Shown here in pieces: positions 5,807 through 10,840 of a stretch of 11,971 bases of DNA. The notes below the pieces were generated by a model, which ran no database searches, was not told where the DNA came from, and was given only the letters and a program-made list of their open reading frames with translations. The translations under genes and the position numbers were made by a program. Source of the DNA: Anaerolineales bacterium UBA7227 (GTDB lineage: Bacteria > Chloroflexota > Anaerolineae > Anaerolineales > Villigracilaceae); contig DKTP01000071.1 of NCBI GenBank assembly GCA_002473085.1, positions 1 to 11,971 of the forward strand. Direction: 5' to 3'. Within the stretch, counting starts at the first letter, position 1, and every line of letters starts with the position of its first letter.

Positions 5807-6796
5807 TTACACCCATGTCCTGCGCCGCATCCAGGCATACATGCCGATGGGCAGCAGCATTGTGATCGCCAGCATGATGATGAAGGCCTGCATGGTGGTC
5901 CATCCCTTCAACACGCCCAGCGGCTCGAAGAAGTTCATCCCCAGGAATCCCGTCACGAAAGTCAGCGGCATGAAGAGGGTGGTGATGATCGTCAGCGTTT
6001 TCATCACCGCGTTGAGCCGGTTGTTGATGACGGAGAGATAGGTGTCCAGCGCGCCGCTGACGAGGTCGCGCATGGACTCGTTCAGGTCGTGGAGGCGGAC
6101 GAGGTGGTCGTAGATGTCGCGGAAGAAGACGCGGTCGGCGCGGTCTATCACGGCGTAATCGTCGCGCGCCAGTTTGTTGAGGACCTCGCGCTGCGGCAGC
6201 AGGATGCGCCGCATGGACAGCAGGACGCGCTTGAGCGTGAAGAGCCGCTCCAGCGTGCGCGGGGTGGGATGGTCGAAGACCTGGTCTTCGATCGCGTCTA
6301 TCTCGTCGTCCACGCGTTCCACGATGGGCATGTAATCGGCCACCACCGCGTCGATGATCTTGTAGAGCAGGTGGTCGGCTCCCTCGCGCAGGGGACGCTG
6401 GTCGCGCTGGACGGAGGCAAATATGGCGTCTATGGCGGGGATGGGCAGGTCGTGATGCGTGACCACGTAGTTTGGGCCGAGGAAGATGTCCAGTTCGTCA
6501 ACCTCGGTTTCCCAATGGCCTTGTCCAGCGCCGTTCAAATGCATGTAGTTCAGCGCGAGGTAAATGTAACCGCCCCAATCGTCCACTTTGGGGCTGTGAC
6601 TCTGTTGCAGGGCGTCCTCGATGGCGAGAGGGTGAAAGCCGAACGATTCGAGGATCGGCTGGCTGGTTTCGGGCGGCTCGCCGGAAAAATCGATCCAGAA
6701 GACGCCGCGGCGGTCGCGAAACGCCTTCGGGACGGAGTCCGGCTGAAGGTCGGTTTGAAGCGGTTTGTTGGGTCGAAAATAGACGGTTCGAAGCAT
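5807..6796 (-). CDS. corA: CorA-family magnesium/divalent cation transporter
   Basis: The product is 329 residues, typical of CorA. A large N-terminal cytoplasmic alpha/beta domain (1-150, with FWIDFSGEPPE and HPLAIEDALQQSHSPKVDDW) is followed by the long stalk helix (about 150-265) and two C-terminal membrane helices (about 266-286 and 304-322). The signature G-M-N motif (286-288), which forms the selectivity filter at the pore mouth, is intact in FLGMNFFEPLG. The tail ends in basic residues (MRRRTWV). As a pentamer in the inner membrane it would admit Mg2+ or related cations. The start at 6796 has CTGGAG five bases upstream. It is the first gene of a -strand operon with the PIG-L gene. Its 5' leader carries a short hairpin (6831-6848). 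Confidence 0.93.
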   Translation of the reverse strand: MLRTVYFRPNKPLQTDLQPDSVPKAFRDRRGVFWIDFSGEPPETSQPILESFGFHPLAIEDALQQSHSPKVDDWGGYIYLALNYMHLNGAGQGHWETEVDELDIFLGPNYVVTHHDLPIPAIDAIFASVQRDQRPLREGADHLLYKIIDAVVADYMPIVERVDDEIDAIEDQVFDHPTPRTLERLFTLKRVLLSMRRILLPQREVLNKLARDDYAVIDRADRVFFRDIYDHLVRLHDLNESMRDLVSGALDTYLSVINNRLNAVMKTLTIITTLFMPLTFVTGFLGMNFFEPLGVLKGWTTMQAFIIMLAITMLLPIGMYAWMRRRTWV

Positions 6797-6830
6797 GGAT
6801 ACTCCAGGTTGATGATGACAGTCCGCAAGA

Positions 6831-6848
6831 GGGCGAGTCGTCTCGCCC
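6831..6848. other. Hairpin in the corA 5' leader
   Basis: GGGCGAG (6831-6837) and CTCGCCC (6842-6848) form a 7-bp GC-rich stem with a 4-base loop. If the candidate promoter at 6860-6888 is used, this stem would lie at the very 5' end of the corA transcript. No U-run follows. Confidence 0.45.
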
Positions 6849-6859
6849 GTTATTCGCCG

Positions 6860-6888
6860 ATTACGACAATTTTTGCGGGAGTTTTCAA
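6860..6888 (-). promoter_or_regulatory. Candidate promoter for corA operon
   Basis: On the - strand TTGAAA (6883-6888, 5 of 6) and CGTAAT (6860-6865, 4 of 6) are separated by 17 bases, inside the AT-rich divergent intergenic region. The expected start is near 6853, giving a leader of about 57 bases. Confidence 0.4.
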
Positions 6889-6905
6889 AAAAACTAATTA
6901 AAACC

Positions 6906-6933
6906 TTGACAATTTTGAAGAACTATCTATAAT
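6906..6933 (+). promoter_or_regulatory. Strong sigma70-type promoter of the SHOCT-module operon
   Basis: Perfect TTGACA (6906-6911) and perfect TATAAT (6928-6933) are separated by 16 bases, within a markedly AT-rich stretch. The expected transcription start near 6940 gives a leader of about 45 bases before the ATG at 6984. This is the best promoter in the window. Confidence 0.85.
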
Positions 6934-6955
6934 TGTTGAAGATTTCAAAAACAAT
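6932..6955. promoter_or_regulatory. Dyad overlapping the -10/start site: candidate operator
   Basis: The dyad has nested arms: ATTG...CAAT outside and TTGAA (6936-6940) with TTCAA (6944-6948) inside, around GAT. It covers the end of the -10 box and the expected start site. A direct repeat TTGAAGA occurs at 6915-6921 and again at 6936-6942, 21 bases (two helical turns) apart, and a second palindromic pair AATATT-N4-AATATT follows just downstream. This fits repression or control by a DNA-binding protein, possibly the zinc-ribbon/HTH protein encoded next. Confidence 0.5.
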
Positions 6956-6983
6956 ATTCGATAATATTGAATTCGGAGGAAAC

Positions 6984-7370
6984 ATGCACCCAGCGCTTAC
7001 TCGATGCCCAGTCTGCCGCAATGAATTAACCGTCACGCGCCTGCACTGTTCCTCGTGCGACACGGTCGTGGAGGGACGTTTCACCGCCGGGCATTTTGCC
7101 AATCTCACAGCCGAGCAACTTGATTTTATCCTCACTTTCGTGCGGGTGGAGGGGCGACTCAACCGCATGGAAACCGAACTCGGCCTGTCCTATCCCACCA
7201 TTCGCAACCGCCTGCATGAGATCATCCGCGCCCTCGGCTACGAGCCTGGCAAAGACGAACCTGCGCCCGAAATGTCCGACGAAAAACGCCGCTCGGTTCT
7301 GGAGGAGTTGGACGCCGGCAAGATCAGCGCCGAGGACGCGATGAGGCTCCTGCGCGGAGAGGAGAATTAA
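6984..7370 (+). CDS. DUF2089-type zinc-ribbon/HTH regulator with C-terminal SHOCT-like module
   Basis: The product is 128 residues from the ATG at 6984, chosen for GGAGGA just upstream (6975-6980); an upstream in-frame TTG at 6933 lies inside the promoter. Three parts are visible. A zinc ribbon has C8-x2-C11 and C22-x2-C25. A helix-turn-helix at about 57-86 (GRLNRMETELGLSYPTIRNR) follows a helical stretch (LTAEQLDFILTFVRVE). A C-terminal module (98-125) reads RRSVLEELDAGKISAEDAMR and then LL. This layout matches the DUF2089 family, regarded as putative transcription regulators. It is the first gene of the run, directly behind a strong promoter with a dyad, so autoregulation is likely (inference). 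The stop is 2 bases before the next ATG. Confidence 0.85.
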   Translation: MHPALTRCPVCRNELTVTRLHCSSCDTVVEGRFTAGHFANLTAEQLDFILTFVRVEGRLNRMETELGLSYPTIRNRLHEIIRALGYEPGKDEPAPEMSDEKRRSVLEELDAGKISAEDAMRLLRGEEN

Positions 7371-7372
7371 CC

Positions 7373-8539
7373 ATGCTCAAGAAAACGCTTGCAATCGGCT
7401 CTGCCAAAAAGATTCGACTGGCGGCCGCGCCCGGCGACTTGCGCGTGACCGGCTGGGAACGCGACGAAATCTCGGCCCGCACCGATGGCGACGCGCTCGA
7501 CCTCGCTTCGGGCGCGGACGAAGCGACCGTCTCTTGCGACGGCGACCTGATCCTCACCATCCCGCGCCGCCTCGCCCTGGAACTCGAGGCGGTCTCCGGC
7601 GACGCCGATCTGCGCGACCTCCCCAGCGGACTCTCGCTGGGCGAAGTCTCGGGCGACCTTTCCCTGCGCATGGTTGGCCCGGCGGCGGTCGGCGCGGCGC
7701 ACGGGGACCTGGACGCGCGCGAGAGCGGCCCGCTGACGGTGGACATCGTCCACGCCGACTTGAGCGTGCGCGGCGGCAAAGGCGATCTGTCCGTTCGCTC
7801 GGCGCTGGGCGACGTATCGCTGCACGACGTGCAGGGGAACGTCAACCTGGCCTCGGTGTCGGACGACCTGTACGTGCGCGGCGTGACGGGCAGCCTGAAC
7901 GCCCGCGTGGAAGAGGACGCCGTGATCTACCTCGAACCTTCCGACGGTCAAGCCGTCAATGTGACGGCGGAGGGCGACATCCTCCTGCACCTGTCGGCGC
8001 GGGCCAACGCGGCGCTCACGCTCTCCGCAGGCAGCGCGGACGACGTCCGCGTAGAGATGCCCGGCCTGCCGAAGCGCGACGGGACGAATCCGCGGACGCT
8101 CATACTTGGGAGCGGCGGCGCGTCCATCAACCTGAAAGCCGAAGGCGATGTGATGGTGACCAGCCGCGAATCCGATTGGGAATCCGCGGCGGAGTTCGAT
8201 TTCGGCGGCAACTGGCCCCTGCCCGACGATTTCTCCGAGCGCGTCGACCGCCGCGTGCAGGACGCCGCGCGCCGCGCCGCGCAGAAGGCCGAGGCGGCCT
8301 CCCGCCGCATGGAGGCGGGCATGCGCCGCGCCGAAGAGGGCATGCGCCGCGCCGAGGAGAAAATGCGCGGACGACGCTTCTCTTTCAACTGGTCTTCGGG
8401 ACGCGGCATGCCGCCCGCGCCGCCGGCCGATCCGATCTCGGATGAGGAGCGCATGACGATCCTGCGCATGTTGCAGGAGAAGAAGATCAGCGCCGAGGAC
8501 GCGGAGAAGTTGCTCTCCGCGCTGGAAGGAGACCGATAA
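7373..8539 (+). CDS. Cytosolic DUF4097-like beta-repeat protein with coiled coil and SHOCT-like C-terminus
   Basis: The product is 388 residues. Residues 1-265 are a chain of short strands with recurring G-D-L turns (GDLDARESGPLTVDIVHADL, GDLSVRSALGDVSLHDV), as in the DUF4097 'putative adhesin' beta-solenoid. Residues 289-335 are an Arg/Ala/Glu-rich amphipathic helix or coiled coil with heptads GMRRAEE, GMRRAEE, KMRGRR. A Pro/Ala linker (346-353) leads to a SHOCT-like module (356-385, ERMTILRMLQEKKISAEDAE). No signal peptide or TM is present, so despite the family nickname it should stay in the cytoplasm. ATG 7373 has GGAG 8 bases upstream; the stop overlaps the next start (TAATG). In Bacillus, DUF4097 proteins such as YvlB belong to envelope-stress operons (from memory), which fits a membrane-stress setting. 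Confidence 0.8.
   Translation: MLKKTLAIGSAKKIRLAAAPGDLRVTGWERDEISARTDGDALDLASGADEATVSCDGDLILTIPRRLALELEAVSGDADLRDLPSGLSLGEVSGDLSLRMVGPAAVGAAHGDLDARESGPLTVDIVHADLSVRGGKGDLSVRSALGDVSLHDVQGNVNLASVSDDLYVRGVTGSLNARVEEDAVIYLEPSDGQAVNVTAEGDILLHLSARANAALTLSAGSADDVRVEMPGLPKRDGTNPRTLILGSGGASINLKAEGDVMVTSRESDWESAAEFDFGGNWPLPDDFSERVDRRVQDAARRAAQKAEAASRRMEAGMRRAEEGMRRAEEKMRGRRFSFNWSSGRGMPPAPPADPISDEERMTILRMLQEKKISAEDAEKLLSALEGDR
8318..8359 (+). repeat. 21-bp tandem duplication encoding two coiled-coil heptads
   Basis: Two adjacent 21-base units (8318-8338 and 8339-8359) begin GGCATGCGCCGCGCCGA and differ at one base. Each encodes GMRRAEE, exactly one heptad, so gain or loss of a unit would lengthen or shorten the coiled coil in frame. 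Confidence 0.8.
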
Positions 8540-9144
8540 TGTCCGACGAAGAACGCCGCCGCATTTTGAAGATGGTCGAGGACGGGAAGATCTCGGCTGA
8601 AGAAGCGATGACCTTGATCCGCGCGCTGGAGCAGGATTCGGCGGAGGCGGAGGTCGTCGAGGCCGCGCCCGCTTTGGGGTCCGCGAGCGACGCGCCCGAG
8701 TTCGAGGAAGTCAAACGCCGCGCGCGCAGGTTCGCGATGATCCCGTTGTGGATCGGCGTCGGGTTTACCGTCCTGTTTGCGGGGTTGATGCTGCTTGCCG
8801 TTCAGAATTCGGGCTACGGTTTCTGGTTCTATTGCCTGACGTTCCCGTTTATTCTCAGCGTGCTGTTGATCGCGCTCGCGGCGGGAGGCAAGTACGCCCG
8901 CTGGCTGTTCATTGATATTGAGCAGAAGCCCGGCGAGACGCCGGCGCGGATTACGTTTGGCTTTCCCGTGCCGCTGGGACTGGCAGCGTGGGGGCTGCGG
9001 AATTTCGGCCATCGCATCCCTGAGTTCGACCGCGCCAAAGCGCGTGACACGGCGGATATGTTGAGCGCCGTGATGTCTTCGGGCGCGCCGCTGATCGTGA
9101 ATGTGGATGACGGCGGCGAGAAAGTCCGTGTGTATATAGGATAA
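8539..9144 (+). CDS. Two-TM membrane protein with SHOCT-like N-terminus and a shared C-terminal domain
   Basis: The product is 201 residues. Residues 2-31 are the SHOCT-like module (DEERRRILKMVEDGKISAEE then AMTLIRAL). A charged linker leads to basic residues (KRRARR) and two membrane helices at about 66-88 and 93-115. The C-terminal ~80 residues, starting RWLFIDIEQ and ending VNVDDGGEKVRVYIG, align with the C-terminal half of the small protein at 10437-10820 (RWLRIRVTD .. DGEDGEHVEIYVE). The start overlaps the previous stop (TAATG) and has AAGGAG 7 bases upstream. The MFS gene begins 6 bases after its stop. With a short hairpin and large cytosolic ends it may be a membrane partner or adaptor (inference). 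I know no function for it. Confidence 0.8.
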   Translation: MSDEERRRILKMVEDGKISAEEAMTLIRALEQDSAEAEVVEAAPALGSASDAPEFEEVKRRARRFAMIPLWIGVGFTVLFAGLMLLAVQNSGYGFWFYCLTFPFILSVLLIALAAGGKYARWLFIDIEQKPGETPARITFGFPVPLGLAAWGLRNFGHRIPEFDRAKARDTADMLSAVMSSGAPLIVNVDDGGEKVRVYIG

Positions 9145-9150
9145 ATTTGA

Positions 9151-10425
9151 ATGGAATCTGCCGTTGTGGAATCGAGTCGAACAAAAAAGCCCCCGCTGTT
9201 GAGCGGGGTGGTGTTGCTGTTTCTGTTTGCCATGATCCTGGCGAATCTGGGCGGCAATATGTACGGTCCGCTCATGTCGCTCTATGTAAGAGACCTGGGC
9301 GCTTCGGTGGAGCAGATCGGTTTGTTCTTTACGCTCTCGTCCATCATCCCGCTGGCGCTCCAGATTCTGGGCGGCTACATCTCGGACGTGCTGGGGCGGC
9401 TGCGCGCCATCGCCATTGGCAGCGTGGTGGGAATCTTCACGTACGTGGCCCTGCTCCTTGCGCCCACCTGGCAGTGGCTGCTGCTGGCGATGGCCTTCGC
9501 CGCGGTCACCGGCTCGCTGGTCGGTCCGAGTTTCGACGCCTTCATCGCCGAAAATTCCAGCGAGGAGAACCGCGCCCGTACCTTCGGCGTTTCGCAGGCG
9601 CTCTTTGGGATCGTGGGCGTGGCCGGACCGCTGGCGGGCGGCTTTCTGGCGAACAATTACGGATTCAAGTCCATGCTGTTGGTGGCGGGCTTCCTGTATA
9701 TCCTGGCGACGATCATCCGCGTCGGGATGGCGCGCGTCGCGGCCAGGAATTCCAAAGAGGCGCATCCCGCCAAATTGTCCTTCAGCAGTTTGAAGGACAA
9801 CCTCGGCACGATGTTCGGACTGCTGGCGGCGGGCGGGGTCGTCACCTGGATCCTCATCACGGACGGCGTGCGCGATATTTCCTTCGCGCTGTCCATGAAT
9901 TTTTTGACGGTCTACATGCAAGACTTCGCCCATTTGAACCTGACGCAGATCGGTCTCACCAACAGCGTCTTCGGCCTGATGGCGATGATGTCCACCATCC
10001 CCGGCGGGTGGCTGGCCGACAAAGCCGGCGAACGCGTGGGGATCGCGCTCGGCTTCCTGCTGGTGGCGGCGTCGCTGGCAATGCTGATTTTCCTGCCGGT
10101 CGGTCCGCTCTGGCAATACGCGGCGGGCTGGGGCGTGGCCGGGACGGGCGTGGGCGTTTTGCAGCCGGCCTACATGTCGCTCATCAGCAAGGCGGTGCCG
10201 CAGAAGGTGCGCGGGACGGCGTTTGGGCTGTTCAGCGCCAGCGTCGGCCTGGTATCATTACCCGCCCCGATGATCGGCGGCTGGCTCTGGCAGACGGTCA
10301 ACCCGCAATTCCCGTTTGTGGTGACGATTGTGGTGTGTGTGCTGAGCGTCATCCCGGTCTGGTTTAAATTCAAAATCCCGAAGCCCACTGAAACCAGCGA
10401 ACAAATTGAAGAAAGCGCTTCATAA
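9151..10425 (+). CDS. MFS transporter (12-TM major facilitator)
   Basis: The product is 424 residues, the usual length for a 12-helix MFS carrier. An N-terminal cytoplasmic tail with basic residues (SRTKKPP) precedes TM1 (VVLLFLFAMILANLGG). The motif A loop between TM2 and TM3 reads GGYISDVLGRLRA, and its half-repeat counterpart in the C-half is GGWLADKAGERVG. The pattern of helices, the central cytoplasmic loop (ARNSKEAHPAKLSF) and the hydrophilic C-terminal tail (PTETSEQIEESAS) are standard. It probably works as a proton-coupled exporter or drug/metabolite antiporter; the substrate is not readable. The ribosome binding site is weak (AGGA, overlapping the preceding gene's end), which suggests coupling to the upstream two-TM gene only 6 bases away. 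Confidence 0.9.
   Translation: MESAVVESSRTKKPPLLSGVVLLFLFAMILANLGGNMYGPLMSLYVRDLGASVEQIGLFFTLSSIIPLALQILGGYISDVLGRLRAIAIGSVVGIFTYVALLLAPTWQWLLLAMAFAAVTGSLVGPSFDAFIAENSSEENRARTFGVSQALFGIVGVAGPLAGGFLANNYGFKSMLLVAGFLYILATIIRVGMARVAARNSKEAHPAKLSFSSLKDNLGTMFGLLAAGGVVTWILITDGVRDISFALSMNFLTVYMQDFAHLNLTQIGLTNSVFGLMAMMSTIPGGWLADKAGERVGIALGFLLVAASLAMLIFLPVGPLWQYAAGWGVAGTGVGVLQPAYMSLISKAVPQKVRGTAFGLFSASVGLVSLPAPMIGGWLWQTVNPQFPFVVTIVVCVLSVIPVWFKFKIPKPTETSEQIEESAS
10251..10258 (+). promoter_or_regulatory. Possible internal promoter within the MFS gene
   Basis: TGGTATCAT (from 10250) is an extended -10-like sequence (TATCAT, 5 of 6) about 180 bases before the next start codon. Its surroundings (TGGTATCATTACCCG) resemble TGGTACAATAGCCCG at 3036-3050. 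No good -35 is visible and it lies inside coding sequence, so support is weak. Confidence 0.2.
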
Positions 10426-10436
10426 AGGAGGTTGGT

Positions 10437-10820
10437 ATGACGACTGTAGAAGAGAGATTGAAGATCTTGAAGATGATCGAGGACGGCAAGATCAGCGCGG
10501 AGGAGGGGGCCAAGCTGCTCGCGGCGCTCTCGGAGGGACGCCGCGGGTCGGGGATGCCCGTTCCGCCGCGCCCGCCCGGAGGTCCGCGCTGGCTGCGCAT
10601 CCGCGTCACCGACCTCAAATCGGGACGCTCGAAGGCCTCGGTCCAAATTCCCTTTGACCTGGTGGACGCGGGCATGAAGATCGGCGCGCATTTCGCTCCC
10701 GAAGTGGAGGGCGTGGACATGGACAACGTGATGCAGGCCATCCGCACCGGCATGACCGGCAAGATCATTGACGTCGTGGATGGGGAAGACGGCGAACACG
10801 TGGAAATTTACGTGGAATGA
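10437..10820 (+). CDS. Small soluble protein: SHOCT-like module plus shared C-terminal domain
   Basis: The product is 127 residues. Residues 4-32 are the SHOCT-like module (EERLKILKMIEDGKISAEEG then AKLLAAL). A Pro/Gly linker (40-50) follows, and then a domain of about 77 residues beginning RWLRIRVTD, with a helical centre (DMDNVMQAIRTGMTGKIIDV) and a terminal strand (EHVEIYVE). The last domain matches the C-terminus of the two-TM protein at 8539-9144; this protein is in effect that one without the membrane hairpin. It has the best ribosome binding site in the operon, AAAGGAGGT, 4-5 bases before ATG, suggesting high expression. It sits 11 bases after one MFS gene and 20 before the next. Similar small SHOCT-like proteins in other bacteria have no assigned function that I know. 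Confidence 0.85.
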   Translation: MTTVEERLKILKMIEDGKISAEEGAKLLAALSEGRRGSGMPVPPRPPGGPRWLRIRVTDLKSGRSKASVQIPFDLVDAGMKIGAHFAPEVEGVDMDNVMQAIRTGMTGKIIDVVDGEDGEHVEIYVE

Positions 10821-10840
10821 GTTGACGTAGGACAGCCGTC

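Noticed and set aside
5147..6901. Open + strand frames opposite the PIG-L and corA genes
   Set aside because: They lie opposite two genes with intact catalytic or signature motifs (HPDDE, GMN) and show only Val/Asp/Arg-rich shadow composition.
6933..6983. TTG start at 6933 for the zinc-ribbon/HTH protein
   Set aside because: It lies on the -10 box and before the expected transcription start, whereas ATG 6984 has GGAGGA and starts just before the first zinc knuckle.
7948..10116. Very long open frame on the - strand (722 codons) opposite the operon
   Set aside because: It runs antisense across three well-supported genes with good ribosome binding sites, and its composition is Arg/Gln/His-rich low-complexity typical of the reverse frame of GC-rich coding DNA.
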